Shown here: piece after piece, positions 32,701 to 47,434 of the stretch
Numbering within the stretch: position 1 is the first letter of the stretch
Layout: the number at the start of each line of letters is the position of its first letter
Assembly (NCBI GenBank): GCA_009761415.1
Contig: QUOL01000011.1
Coordinates: forward strand, 124,001 to 188,000
Reading direction: 5' to 3'
Length of the DNA stretch: 64,000 nt
Origin: Sarcomyxa edulis
Taxonomy: Eukaryota > Basidiomycota > Agaricomycetes > Agaricales > Mycenaceae
Position numbers and translations under genes: made by a program
The notes under the pieces: model-generated
What the model was told of the DNA's origin: nothing
The model's database searches: none
The model's input: the letters and a program-made list of their open reading frames with translations, nothing else

Positions 32701-33190
32701 TTGAAGGTTTAAAGGAGCGTGATATCCTGAATGCACTTGTAATGAGAAACAATGATGAGCGGTAGGGTGACGGCTGGAAGAATACGGACCTTCCCAGTTC
32801 CCAGCAGATACATTCTGTAAACGTAAAACCTCTCCAGAAGAGAGATACGACAAGACGTTGTCTGTTGCACCATTCCTGATCATGGTGTGAAGCACGATGA
32901 GGGCCTTGAATACGACCTAATGCAAAGTCCCAGTTCCAAAATTGAACATGGAATGGTGAATTCTGGAAGCGTACGATTGCATTTGGTTCACGAAAACGAG
33001 GAGAAAGAGCCTTGCAAACGTCGTGTACGGCGCCATCTTCTGACCATGTAGCAGCGATAATGGGGTCCAGATACTGTTGAAAGTGGTGTCAGAATATAGC
33101 CAATCGCGATGGTGTGATATATACCTTTGCCTTTGGAGGAGCGGCCTTTGGTTTGCAGGCTAATTTAACGACCTTGTCGTAGCTGGTCAT
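29747..33190 (-). CDS. Clathrin assembly protein AP180 (Yap1801/1802 type)
   Basis: Endocytic adaptor that binds PtdIns(4,5)P2 through an ANTH domain and recruits clathrin and cargo. The N-terminal ANTH domain reads MTSYDKVVKLACKPKAAPPK, then DGAVHDVCKALSPRFREPN, KALIVLHTMIRNG, and YAIYLDSRIRAYHDLKHD. Further exons encode EVLEHYFEMSHVDAQEALK-like helices. The C-terminal half (about 29747-31500) is Q-, P-, S- and G-rich with five NPF motifs for EH-domain partners. It also holds ten or so LxxQxTG-type motifs (LIQQQTG, LQPQPTG, LQPQATG, LFPQTTG, LKSQTTG). Several polyglutamine runs are coded mainly by CAG/CAA. The end is NSTSLI at TGA 29747-29749. Several introns interrupt the ANTH part. Confidence 0.93.
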
Positions 33191-33590
33191 GTTGAGGTTG
33201 ACTCTCGAATGGCGAAAGAGCAAGCCGAGTAGGCGTTCAAACTCAGCTCGCTAATAATGCTGGCAGGACCTAACCAACGTTCCTGGTGGATGAAACGCTG
33301 GATTGTTCTCTCTTTTCTTTCGCTCTCTCGTCGTTTGTCTCGTCAGTTTGGAAATGGATTCAAGAAGATGGAAGATGTGTGCGAGGTCGCGCTACACTCC
33401 CTGCCGTAAATTATAATCCAAATTACAATCCGTCTTATTTTTATTCTTGGTGCAACTGCGGCTCCAACACTTCGTCTCCATCGTTCAGCCTTGATCTCGA
33501 ATTTCTCGTTTCACCATACAACAGTCCTGAGGCTTGAGCAGCCCATGTTTGACACTGCCAGCTCGTCCCACTCGTCGCTGTAGCCCTATT
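33191..33590. promoter_or_regulatory. Divergent promoter, AP180 / GH47
   Basis: 400 bases between opposed start codons. No clear TATA box is seen. An 83-codon frame at 33286-33537 has no supporting features. Confidence 0.4.
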
Positions 33591-35970
<2,380 letters not shown>

Positions 35971-38716
35971 GTGGTGAGCGGATAGTTCAATAAGTACATG
36001 TTGGTTTACTCTACTTGCTTTCATACATAAACTATGAAATAGATGGCATGCGTATCTGCCATATGTGTATCTGTAGGTGAATACCATTCCCCCGCCTAAG
36101 GAACCGCTACATGAGGCTACATGATGTTCTCGCGCGATATTGGAGGTTTCTCGATAGCTTCAGGATTCCGACTCCTTGACCGGAATACTTTATCTGTCAT
36201 CGCCCTCGCCCTTTAGACTCAAAGTCTTGCTCTTGAGCCTCTCCTGGAGCTTTCCGACGTGAATGGTGAACGTATGCGACTGCCACTTGTGCCACTCGAT
36301 TGGTGTTTTTACTCACTGCACAATTCGAGTACTTCGACTACCCGCCAAATTCCTGATCTCCACCGCGACCAAGACGCGGTAAACAGCCTACCTCAAACCC
36401 TACTTGTTGTCAATGGGCAACTCAATATACTTGCCTTCGTGCTCGCGTCACTCAGAAATCGTTCGGGGCTTACCGGTGGCCAAACTACGCATGCCCACGA
36501 CTTTGTCCGGGACTCATTTCTCGGATCCCTTCGATCCCTCCACAACCTTCTACAACTAATTGATTCGGCTGGACCGACGCGTTCGCATTACTCCATCTCT
36601 CTTTATACGTGGTCGTCTGTCATCGTTCCTCTCATCCAAGCTCATTCATCCGACACTTCAGCCCCGGACAAGTACGTCAGGCTACGTCGCGCATCATCGC
36701 CTTGACGCTCTGCCGCTCCCGTGGAAACGTGAAAGGCCTGGTTATCCTGCACGCGTCACTGTACGATCTATATATATCCAGCGTTCAGCTTACACGAACC
36801 TCTCGCCCGTTGACCAGTTCCGCCGTCCTTGAAGGTCGGAATGTTCAGTACAACGCAGTACATACTACTCGGGCTGTTCTCTTACTGTAGTCTATCTAAT
36901 CACGGTATCCCAATCGGCTTCGAATAACAGTGCTTCCTCGTCCTAAACAAAGCTGCACATTAATTATAGCTCTTCCTTCCACCTTCCGTTCAACAGCGAC
37001 GAAGAGACTGACTCATGACAAAAATAATACGAGGCACCGACCGCTTCACCGATCCACGTTATAGGAATAGTCGGGGAGGGACTTCTCAAGGAATATTCAA
37101 ATTACACTGGCATGAGGATATGCACATGCTAGATTCTTCTTCGCTTGTAAACACAAGGCAAGACGAGCTGTAAACGGTGTCACGCGAGGCCTCGGTGAGC
37201 TACCAGTGACAAGTCTCGAGTATATAATCCCCTATAATCCCCCTCCGGTCGTCGAGGAGCTCGTCGAGGAACCACTGGCACGAGTGGTCTTGTGATCCGT
37301 TGGATTTGATCTGAGCGAGGAAGTAAAATCGCAGCATTCAAGCTCGTGCTCGTGTGAGATTGGAATTGACTGGAGATGGATGGGGGCATGCAATGAAATG
37401 CGCGGGGAATGACTCTTTCGGAGGTTGAGAAAATGCGGGGTAAGGGGAACGAGTGAAAGGGAAGAAAGACGTGAGGGTTTGCAAGCTTTTGCAGTGTTTA
37501 ATTCGATGTCGACTTATGTCCTACCGATATTCCTGGACCGTAGAGGATACACCTATCTGTTCGTTGGGTCGACGGAACAAGGGAAACAAGGACTGGCCTT
37601 CAGCAAAGTTCAATCCGTTCAAAGTAACTTATGGCTCGGTATCTGTGAGACCTACGAAGCGGGGAACACAAGCACCCCTCGTTCGGCGTAAGTTCGGCGG
37701 CATGTAGATTTGTATGTACACACTTGAAACAGGTTCGGATGGAGCAGGGTAAACTCGAATGGTAGAAGGGGAATTTGGAATTACCGGTGTCTGCAACGCC
37801 CCAAAATGGTGGGTCCACGATGGTCCTACAACCAAGGGATTCATCGCCAGCGTCCGGTGAATGCTCCTGAAGGTGGTTGAGCGATGCGGGGTAGGATTAA
37901 CTAGGAATGAAGGGCATAAAGGGCGCAGAAAGGCCAGGGGGATCCAGTACCTTCCCCACGGCACGACCCAGTTGTGGAGAAGACAAGTTGGTCCGGAGCC
38001 GAAGTAGCCGAATAAAAAACCAAGGCACTGTTCTGACTGGACGTCGGCGCACGAGAGTTGAAATGGGAGAGTGGAAATCAAATAGAGGGCATCCGGGAGT
38101 AGTTATCTGATGACCTACAAGGCCGGAATGACAAATCGAAAACCAAAAAAATCCGCAGGCGATGTAGGAAACAAAGCGCTTGTCTGGATGGATTGGTGTG
38201 CAAAGATCTGCACGCCACTCAGAACAGGCTGCTGGTAGATGACCGATGAGGTCTCCGGACGGCTCTAGGAGATCAGGAGGTGTGTGTTAGTTAGGTACAA
38301 TAAGATGGACGGATCACATGGATGATTTGTAGGTGGGCCAGGTGTTCGGGACATGTAGGAATGCGACAAGAGATATGTCGCGGCCGTCTAGCAAATCCAG
38401 CGCGCCCGTCGCCGGAGCCGTCTCGCAGAAGCAGGTGTGACAGTTGAGTTCCGCTTCGGGGTATACACCGGCCGAGAATGGGAGTTTTCCGGGGAAATCT
38501 GGAGATGTATGGAGAGAGAAGGCGTGACATGTGACATGAGATCGAAATGAAATGGAGATGAAATGATCTGGAGAAGCATTCCGCCGGTCCGAGATTATCC
38601 GCACCCAAAAGAGTCGATCATGATCTTGCATAAGAAGATCCCTATAAATCGCACTCTCCTCCTCAAAATCCCGCTCACTTTTCTTTCCCCACCTTCCCCA
38701 TCTCTCCTCCAACTCA
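35971..38716. other. 2.7 kb stretch without a recognisable gene
   Basis: It lies between the GH47 stop and the glycerol kinase start, far longer than other gaps here. Open frames at 36259-36705 (plus) and 37629-38081 (minus) show no domain, codon or splice pattern that supports them. I see no tRNA-like B box or snRNA. It may hold an extended GUT1 promoter, a non-coding RNA or a decayed gene. Confidence 0.4.
38643..38649 (+). promoter_or_regulatory. TATA box of the glycerol kinase gene
   Basis: TATAAAT lies 74 bases before the GUT1 start codon and is followed by a CT-rich 5' leader, as expected of a highly regulated fungal gene. Confidence 0.55.
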
Positions 38717-40760
38717 ATGGCTATCCTCAAACAAGCAGAATTCGTCGGATCTCTCGACTGTGGAACAACGTACGTGTTATCTCCTATCACATGACTATCC
38801 CCATGCTAACCCCGCATCCCCTTCAGTTCTGTGCGGTTCATCGTATTCGACAAATATGCCAACATCGTCGCTCAACATCAACTCGAGTTTCCCCAATATT
38901 ACCCCCACCCCGGGTATGCCATCTTTCTCTATAGCGCTCAACTCATTCTAATCCCTCATCGCAGATGGCACGACCACGACGCTGACGAAATCCAGGTCCA
39001 CGCTGATCTTTGCATCGAGCAAGCCTGCAAAAACCTCGAGACCGCTGGATTTGCCAAGGAGAGCATCAAAGTCATAGGTCCGCTCATTTAATTCATTCAC
39101 GTGCCTCGATTCGTACTCACATTGATCCAGGTATCACCAATCAACGTGAAACTACCGTCGCATGGTCTCGCAAAACCGGAAAACCCCTTTGCAAAGCCAT
39201 CGTCTGGACAGATTCTAGGACTAAGAACACCGTCGCTCGGTACGAGCAGAAACTCAAAGACGTCGGTATCGAGGTCGAACCCGGTGTATTCAAGAAGGGC
39301 GCAGATGCTACCGAAGCTCTCCGAAAAATGTAAGTTCACAACTTCACCAACCACGCTCATTTTCTCACCTTTCCCGATAGCACTGGTCTCCCTCTATCCA
39401 CATATTTCTCTGCTATCAAACTCCGGTGGATGATAGACAACTACCCAGAAGTCCATGCCGCTCACGAATCCGACGATCTCCTATTCGGTACCGTCGAATC
39501 CTGGATTGTCTACAACCTCGTCGGCGGTGTAAGAACCAACCTCCACATATCCGAAGTCACCAACGCATCTCGCACTCTTCTCCTCGATACCGCTTCCCTT
39601 CAATGGTCCAAACCTCTAGTCAACTTCTTCGGGTTCCGCTCCTCCCTCCTACCCAGACTAGTCTCGACATCGGAAGTATACGGTCACATCTCCAAGGAAG
39701 GCTCGCGTTTCTCCAACGGGAAAGTAAGCCCTCTGGCCGGCGTTCCCATTGGTGGACTCGTAGGCGATCAGCAAGGTGCTTTGATTGGAAACAAGTGTCT
39801 CCGACAGGGTGAGGCGAAGTGTACATATGGTACCGGTGCTTTCCTACTCTTCTGCACGGGAGAGGAGATCGTCAAGAGTAACCACGGATTGTTGTCTACC
39901 GTACGTGTTAAGCGAAATTACCGCCTAAACCTTTCATCTCATTCCCCACACAGATCGCATATCAAGCCGGACCCAACGCCAAACCCGTCTACGCACTTGA
40001 AGGCAGTAGTACGTGCATCCTCTCCAAGTGCACACTATGTTCCTCTGACTAACTCACCCCACTCACAGTCGCCGTCGCTGGCTCAGCCATCAAATGGCTA
40101 CGCGACTCGATGCACCTGATCGCCGACGCCGGCGAAGTCAACGCCCTCGCCGCCCAAGAACCCACAACCGGTGGTGTCTACTTCGTGACAGCCTTCTCCG
40201 GTCTCTTGGCCCCATATTGGGACTCTGGTGCCGCCGGAATCTTGATCGGTATTTCCCAGTATACCAACCCGTCCCATTTGGCCAGAGCCACGCTCGAGGC
40301 TAATGCGTTCCAGACGCGTGCGATCATCGAGAGTATGAAGTTGGATTCGGGGTCTGATTTGAAACATCTCAAGGTTGATGGTGGGATGACGAATGGTGAT
40401 TTGTGCATGGAGGTTTTGGCTGATATTGGTGGGTTCGGGGTTGTCCGACCTGTCATGAGAGAGTCAGTACTTCCGTATCATCTACATACACCCATCACAT
40501 GCTGACCATGATCGTATTCCAGATCTACCGCACTAGGCTCCGCATTGCTCGCTGGCGCTGCAATCAAACTCTTCGGCTGGGACTTGTCCAAGCCCGAGAC
40601 GTTGGCAGAGGTCAACACCAGAGGCAGCAAGGAGTTCCAGCCCAAGATGCCTGAAGCTACCCGGGAGAAGAAGTGGGCTGGCTGGCAACGAGCTGTTGAG
40701 CGATCCCGAGGTTGGGACGAGGGTCAAGACGCTGAGGACAAGATCACTGACGACGATTAG
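38717..40760 (+). CDS. GUT1: Glycerol kinase
   Basis: FGGY-family kinase that makes glycerol-3-phosphate from glycerol and ATP. It begins [18 protein letters not shown] and continues [20 protein letters not shown]. Then come [19 protein letters not shown] and [10 protein letters not shown], which bind glycerol. [14 protein letters not shown] and [12 protein letters not shown] follow. [19 protein letters not shown] and [16 protein letters not shown] form the C-terminal nucleotide half. It ends AEDKITDDD at TAG 40758-40760. About seven introns of 50-60 bases. Full length is about 540 residues, as usual for fungal glycerol kinases. Confidence 0.97.
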
Positions 40761-41133
40761 GGAGTCATATTTAATTATTTCGCATCATTATTCCCCACCT
40801 CTTTTTTTGACGGTCTTGACTGTCGTGTAATTTGTATACGATTTCCTTCCATTCTTTCTTTATGTATGTTGTACAAGACCGTCGAAAAATCAATTGAAGT
40901 TGTATACCCTCCCCGTTCAAAAATAGCATTGTAAGAAGTTTCTTAGTTGTATACCTCCTCGATCGGGCAAATATAGCGCTGCAACTGAAGAAGCTCTCGG
41001 TCGTATATATTCTCCTCGAGATCGTTACAAATATAGGGTATAGACTAATTGCTTGAACGTCTAAGTATGGTTCTCGGAGCACTCGTTAAAATGGACTGAA
41101 TTCACGTCCTCGAGGGTACATATTTAGATACTC
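40761..41133. repeat. Degenerate ~45-55 base tandem repeats in a convergent 3' spacer
   Basis: Between the 3' ends of GUT1 and DBP9, a unit beginning GTTGTATACC or GTCGTATAT recurs at about 40899, 40946 and 41000. An earlier and weaker copy starts at about 40868 (GTTGTACAAGACC). Each copy has CAAAAATAG- or CAAATATAG-like sequence in its second half. The copies are degenerate. They may act in 3' end formation or be a relic repeat. Confidence 0.5.
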
Positions 41134-43530
41134 CTACCGACCAAACTTCTTCAGAGGATCCGATTTTCTCTTCCCGCCTCTGCTACCTCCACCTCCCCGT
41201 CCTCCTCGTCCCCTGCCTCTGCCTCTTCCTCGTGCACCTTCCTTTTTGAAGGGTACAAACCCAACTGATTTCTCGCCACTTTCCACCTCGGTTCCTTCCA
41301 TCTCGGCGTTCACCACCGGAGCAATCCGTGGCAACAGATACTTGGGGACATGCTTCATGTGCGACTGGATCCTCGTCGGATGAAGTGGCTTGTCATGGCG
41401 CAGATATTCAAGATCAAGAGGGTTGTCCTCGAAATGAGCCTGTAAAGTGAAAAATAAACACATGCTCGCTGAAGGTAAGAACAATCATTGCTTACCTTCA
41501 ACTTATCCGAATTCAAGATCTCAGTCTTCAGCTCCTTGATCCTCGCCTCCTTGATCGCGCTCCTGGTCACCGACCTCAGCGCATCCTCCATCCGATACCT
41601 AAACGCCTCCACCTGCTTCATATCGAAATTATATTCCTTGATCTTACTCCCCCTCGCCCCCTGCTCCTTCTCGATCTTCTCATAAACACCCTCATCGCCC
41701 TTCGCACTCGGCAGACATCCAACCACCTTATTCTTCCCCCACTGGTCCGCCGGAACCACAAACGACAAAGACATCCCCGTCCGGCCGGCGCGCGCCGTCC
41801 GTCCCACCCGGTGCGTGTACGAGCGTGACGATGTCGGTAAATCAAAATTAAGCACACAGGCTACATCTACAAAGTCGACGCCGCGCGTGACGCCGTATTC
41901 TTTGTCGCCGGTGCCTTTTCGGTGTTTTCGTTTTCTGGATTTGGGGTCCGGCGCCGGAGAGCCCTTGGATCGTTTGCGTTTACGGGAAGAGGCGTCGGTG
42001 CTGGTGCTGGGTTCCTCGGTGGCTTCAGCTCCTTCTTCAACGGGGGCTTCGCGTTGAGTGGTGGTGACTAAGGGAAAAGTATTAGCGAGATACAGAGATC
42101 GAGGTTTGATGAGGCACTTGCATTCTTCTTGTGTCTCTTCCTCACCGTCCACTTCCGCCTCCTCGTCATCTGATTCATGTTCCAATTCTTTGGCACCACT
42201 TTCATCTGTGGCAATGATATAATCATATACACCCTTGTTGAATTCCTGGACAGTATGATATCTACAGAATGAATTAGCCAAGAGTCAGAGAGATCGAATG
42301 AACTAGAGTCGTACCTCGAATTCAGAGGCAATTCTGAGTTAAGCACACAGCTTTTGATAGAAAACTGTTCCAGGAAAAGCTTCAAGCGATAACTACGGTC
42401 GACATCGTTGACGAAGAGGATGCATTTGCCCTTGATGAGCTTGAGCTTGAGGATAACGTATGTGAGGAGGAACTTGTCGACTTCGGAACATCTGATGAAA
42501 GAACAAGACTTAGCACTAGAAGTGAGACACTAATGATATGACTGACTTGACAGCGTATTGACTGAGATGCGCTGCCTCGTCCTCGTCTTCTTCGAGTTTG
42601 AGGATAGCCTAGGAGAGTTTGATCAGTTTTAGAATCCTACCTATGAACCCGTTCGAAACATACTGGATTCCGGAGCGCAAGTCCTTTCAGCAATTCAACG
42701 TCCTCGGTCATAGTTGCGCTCATGAGGAAAGACTGAAAGATTTTGGGAAGAAAGCTGCCGTTGAAGATTTGACGGACATCCTCATCGTGCCCATAGGAGA
42801 GGATGAGATCTGCCTCGTCTATGACCAAAGAATCTAGGGATGCTAGAGATAAAGCCTGAAAAGACGAACACGTTGATATCAGCGTCGAGGGGACGAGGGT
42901 CAAAAGGAAATGGAATCTAGACGAACCTTGGATTGTAACAATCCTAGAGCTCGCGAAGGTGTAGCAATGACTATATCTGGTTTATCCGCTAGGAGTGTTC
43001 TTGGAAATATATGTTTTAGCGTCCTTGTCTCTTACCATTATCCTGCAAAAGACCACGTACCGTTGCAAATGCGTTGTAGTGCCCGAGGCAACATTCGCAA
43101 TGACGACTTCCTTTTCACAATAAGCCAATAGACCTCGTAAATAAGCAGACACCTGCTCAGACAACTCCCTCGTCGGTACCAGTATCAAAGCACGAGTAGC
43201 CTGTCGGGAGTGGTCGTCCTCTCCTAGAGCCTGTCCAATGGACGAGTTCAGCAAGAGCAATGGGTTTGACATAATCGGAATCATACCTACAGCTTTTGCA
43301 GTGAGTATCTTTTGAACCACAGGTACACAGTACGCTGCCGTCTTCCCGCTACCTGTACGAGCACGAGCGAGGATGTCACGACTCTCTAGAGCGAGAGGAA
43401 TGGCTTTTGCTTGGACGAGTGTAGGTCGGGCGAAGCCCATGTCTGCGAGGGCGCGGAGGATGCGGGCATCTAGGATATTTGAGAAGGATGCGAATGTGGC
43501 TTTTGGGTCTACCAGACGAGGTTCGGCCAT
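41134..43530 (-). CDS. DBP9: DEAD-box ATP-dependent RNA helicase Dbp9 (DDX56)
   Basis: Nucleolar helicase for large-subunit ribosome assembly. The N-terminus reads [16 protein letters not shown], then the Q motif ([18 protein letters not shown]). Motif I is [11 protein letters not shown], Ia is PTRELSEQ, and Ib is [13 protein letters not shown] lies in [12 protein letters not shown] and motif III is LMSATMTED. In the second domain, [20 protein letters not shown] and IIATDES precede the Dbp9-type acidic insert ([17 protein letters not shown]). [15 protein letters not shown] and [13 protein letters not shown] follow. The C-terminus has an [13 protein letters not shown] patch and ends SDPLKKFGR. 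About eight introns. Confidence 0.95.
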
Positions 43531-43658
43531 GCCTGTTAGAATCTAGGCGATATGGTAGAAAATGTGCTAAAGACTGTCGGGCGTCTTTCAAAATTTGTAG
43601 CTGACTTTGAAATTCTAATCGAACCTCGACTTGGACGGTCAGGAAAATAGCCGACGCC
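43531..43658. promoter_or_regulatory. Short divergent promoter, DBP9 / ZNHIT2-like
   Basis: Only 128 bases separate the opposed start codons. Shared regulation of two nuclear assembly factors is possible. Confidence 0.5.
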
Positions 43659-45398
43659 ATGTCTCTCGAAACACCTATCCTTTTACCCTCCACAATCACT
43701 GAAGATTCTACGGACAAGGTGACATGTAGACTGTAAGCTGTCGATTGATTTTTTCCCAGCTGAAAAACAACGGACTGATCATCTTGGTAGATGCCGGAGA
43801 CAGTTCTCTAAATATACCTGCCCGACATGCAACATACCATACTGCTCCCTTACATGTTTTCGCAACGAAGTGCGTCTTTGAATGCTGGGTAACGTGCGCT
43901 TTTGACTAATAGTTGTATCCTTATACTGTGTTGCCGGCAGTCTCATTCTCAATGCTCAGAGACGTTCTACCGCAAAGAAGTTGAATCGGATATCCGAACG
44001 GAACCGTCAAAAACGACTCAGGAACGGATGCAGATGATGGAGTTGCTGAAGCGATTTGAAGAGGAGAGTGTAGAAGATAACCCAGTGGATGAGGATGATC
44101 ACGACGATGAAGACGAAGACGAAGAAGACGAACTTGCGAAGCGATTGCGGAATGTGGATATCAGTAGGTGGTTAACCAATCACTGTCGACTCCTAATGAC
44201 TGATCTGAACGGCTATTTAGATACCATATCGTCCGAGGCACTGTGGGCACTGATTCCTCCAGAAGAACGCACAAAGTTTATGAAAGCTTTGGACGACCCG
44301 TCAAGTGAAATCGCGCAACGGCTATTGGCCAGCGACGAGTTGGAACGAGAAAGCCAAGCGCCTTGGTGGGAGGCTCCTTCTATTGATGACCATGATGAGG
44401 CGTCTAGTCCGTATAAGCCGTTTGGCGTACAGCCAAGGATGATGTCGATCCCCTCCAACTTGGTAAAACCTATTCCAAGTGGGCCGGCTCTGGGGTACAA
44501 TGTGTGCGCCATTTGGTGAGCGACTCCAACATATGCCCGACTGCGACTTGACAAAGACCTGATCGATATACATAGCGTTGTATATACTTACATCACCCGC
44601 TACTTCTCCACGTCGCCGCTCTCATCTGTTCTCGCGGATAGTCCGGACTATGAAGAGATGAAACGAGTCGTATCAAAGCTTGTACCTTTCCTGACAGAAC
44701 GCCGGTCAACGACACTCTATTCAAACGTCTCCAGCATGGTCACAGATATATGGTCGAGATTCGAAGCGGTAGGTCATCTGACAGACTGTACCTTCTTATC
44801 CATTTCTCAAATGCTGTTGCAGGGGTCTATGACAGCGAGTTTTCTTGCTATGCTTCTTCGTGATACAGGGCAACTGCTTCGGCCTCAGCTGGTAACTGCG
44901 TCGCCCGCCGCGGATGCCGTGAACTGGACAGATCACCCGCACAGGTTGGCTATCTTGGTTCTATCTGATCTTTCGGAGCTTTTCCAGTCACCTGAAGGCC
45001 GACCGAACCATGTCACGCATAAACTGTTATTTTACGCGGCTCATATACTGTCTACGCCCTCACCGTTGCTCACAGATCTCTCGAACGAGATATTGGAACG
45101 GTCGCGGATGCTAGAACACGAGGCGCAACCTGAACTGAGGCCAGACGACGGGCCACACCCTCGCGGTGAGGTTAACCATGGAGTGACCGAGGTTAAAGTA
45201 GGCTTTATCGAAGAGCTGTAACTGGACACCGGCATGCGGCGTGTACCCTCACAGTCGTATATTGATAGCACGACAGTAGCGTATCTATTACTTGATCTTT
45301 TACGGATGCTTTGTGGGTCTAATACCAGACCATTGGGACTGCCCTGGTCAGGTCCAGCAACTGCAGCTGAGATGGCCACACAATCAACGCCAGTTTGA
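43659..45398 (+). CDS. HIT-type zinc-finger protein, ZNHIT2-like
   Basis: The HIT zinc finger of this group binds the R2TP/RUVBL machinery that assembles snRNPs and polymerases. The protein begins MSLETPILLPSTITEDSTDK. The zinc finger spans an intron and reads VTCRLCRRQFSKYTCPTC and then NIPYCSLTCFRNE and SHSQC, a full CxxC-CxxC-CxxxC-HxxxC pattern. An acidic stretch (DEDDHDDEDEDEEDEL) and ISSEALWALIPPEERTKFMK follow. I place the C-terminal exon at about 45280-45398 because SYIDSTTVAYLLLDLLRML continues in frame after a GTAGGC..CACAG intron. Without that splice the protein would end at TAA 45219-45221. Confidence 0.82.
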
Positions 45399-45593
45399 GC
45401 GAGTAGACCAGCCTAATTAGGCTATTTGCCACGTGGGATGCGCGACTGTGAGGGTACTTGTCGGCATGATGGCTTTGCCAGCTTTTTTTTAGCGGACGTC
45501 TGGTCGTCCATGTTGCAATTTCTCAGTTGTCCTTTGGCCAGAGCCACAACCATCTCAGGGCGCTGCAGAGTTATCCCGTCGTATCTCGACAAT

Positions 45594-45600
45594 TATAAAA
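45594..45600 (+). promoter_or_regulatory. TATA box of the ZIP transporter gene
   Basis: TATAAAA lies 47 bases before the ZIP start codon and is followed by a CT-rich leader. Confidence 0.5.
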
Positions 45601-45646
45601 CGACAACTCTCCATCTCTTCTCACACCCGCTTTCCCCCCCTTCAGA

Positions 45647-47076
45647 ATGGCCTCCCAGGATCCAGAATGCCTTCCTACTAACGCGAATTCTCTAATTGGT
45701 CTTCGCGTAGCTTCCATCTTTATCATCCTCGTCGGTTCCATGTCCGGAGCCTTGTTCCCTGTCCTCGCACGTCGGTCAAAATGGTTGCACGTACCAAAAG
45801 GTGTATTCGAGTCAGTACCCGTTTCTCTACTCACTCTTCATCCTCTTCCTGACGACGTGTTCCGATGACAGGTTTGCGAAATATTTCGGATCTGGTGTTA
45901 TCGTGCGTACTACACTATCCGAGAAACTCACCGTCTCATCTGGTCTGTAGATTGCCACCGCTTTCATCCATCTGTTATCCCCGGCCCTCGATGCCCTAGG
46001 ATCTGACTGTCTAGGATCTGGCTGGAGCGAATACGTATGTCATCACACCCTCACCAGCATATCTCACCCACTAATCCGCCCTCCCCCTCCTCCCAGCCAT
46101 TTGCGTTAGCATTATGTCTTTTGAGCATATTTTCAATATTCATCGTTGAACTTATCGCGTTCCGGTGGGGAACCGCCAAACTAGCAAAACTCGGACTACA
46201 TCACGGTCAGCACTCCACCACATTTGTCAACACACACACCGCTTACTAATTGTGGTGTTATCTAGATGCACATGGACACGATCTCCCCTCCCACGCGGCG
46301 CATGGCCCGGAGGGTGCCATGAACAATATCGAAGACGATAAATATGGTAATTCCGAGGCTGTCGTTGACCTCGAGGCACGCAAGACGGCACACCACCATT
46401 TCGATGACTCTGCCAGTGCACAGATTATCGGTGTCGCTATCCTCGAATTTGGTGTCGCGTTGCACAGGTATGCATGTTCTGTTATTTCTGTCAACATTAG
46501 CTAATATCAGTTCCCCAGTGTGCTCATAGGTCTAACCCTCGCTGTCGATGAAGAATTCAAGATCCTATTCGTCGTCCTCGTATTCCATCGTACGTATTTT
46601 CACTTCTCCACTTTCCCCACCTCAGAAAATTAACCTCCTCTTGTTACTAGAAATGTTCGAAGGTCTGGGTATCGGCTCCCGACTGGCCTACATGAACCTC
46701 CCAGAGCGATTCAACTATGTACCCATCGTTGCCGCCATGCTCTACGGCATCACCACACCTATCGGCATTGCCGTCGGCCTGGGGGTTCGGAGTACGTATA
46801 ACCCGAATAGCACCACTGCTTTAATCGTCAGCGGGACGTTGGACTCGTTGAGCTCTGGAATCCTCATATATACTGGTCTTGTCGAGGTATGCAACACATT
46901 CTAACCGTGTACTCTTTTTGGATCGCTAATGACGCGTTACAATCCAACAGTTACTCGCTCACGAATTCTTGTTCAACAAGGAGATGATGAACAGCTCCAA
47001 TTCCAGACTAGCGTACGCTCTATGCTGTATGCTCCTCGGATGTGGAATAATGGCACTCTTGGGGAAATGGGCATAG
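45647..47076 (+). CDS. ZIP-family zinc/iron permease (ZRT1/ZRT2 type)
   Basis: Plasma-membrane divalent-metal transporter with eight helices. It starts MASQDPECLPTNANSLIGLR, then VASIFIILVGSMSGALFPVL (helix 1). The first metal-site helix holds IATAFIHLLSPA. A His-rich cytosolic loop (HHDAHGHD, HAAHG) and HHHFDDSASAQ follow, and then ILEFGVALHR and VVLVFHQMFEGLGIGSRL, the signature of helices 4 and 5. It ends LGCGIMALLGKWA at TAG 47074-47076. About six short introns. The His-rich loop and signature are both intact. Confidence 0.95.
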
Positions 47077-47434
47077 GTGGAAGAACGCCCTTCCTTTGCC
47101 GGCCGGTGTGGACTTTTCCTCTTGTTGTTTGTACTACGTACGTGCTGTACTCTTGGAAGAGAAGGACGACGAGGACGTTCCGAATGTAGGAGTCAATTTG
47201 CCATACATACCGATACCGATACCATACCATAGGTGTTCCATATAGCATTATACACTGTAATGGTGCTTTCCATTACTATTTATTGGATGATCTCCTTTTA
47301 TTTATTTTTCTGGTGTGGGCCGGCCTCGAAAGAGGCAAGGCTTTGGATCCGGAGGAGCTCGAGGTGAAGACACCCAGAGTCCACAGGTGAAATTCAGATA
47401 TGCAATTGGACTTGGAAGGTCCGGGCACTAGATT
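47077..47434. other. Convergent 3' spacer, ZIP / TMEM97-like
   Basis: 3' regions of two convergent genes. No other feature seen. Confidence 0.4.

Noticed and set aside
36259..36705. 148-codon plus-strand open frame in the gap before GUT1
   Set aside because: No domain, no splice context and no similarity to a known family. The composition looks random.
37629..38081. 150-codon minus-strand open frame
   Set aside because: Overlapping frames of similar length occur on both strands here and none shows conserved motifs.
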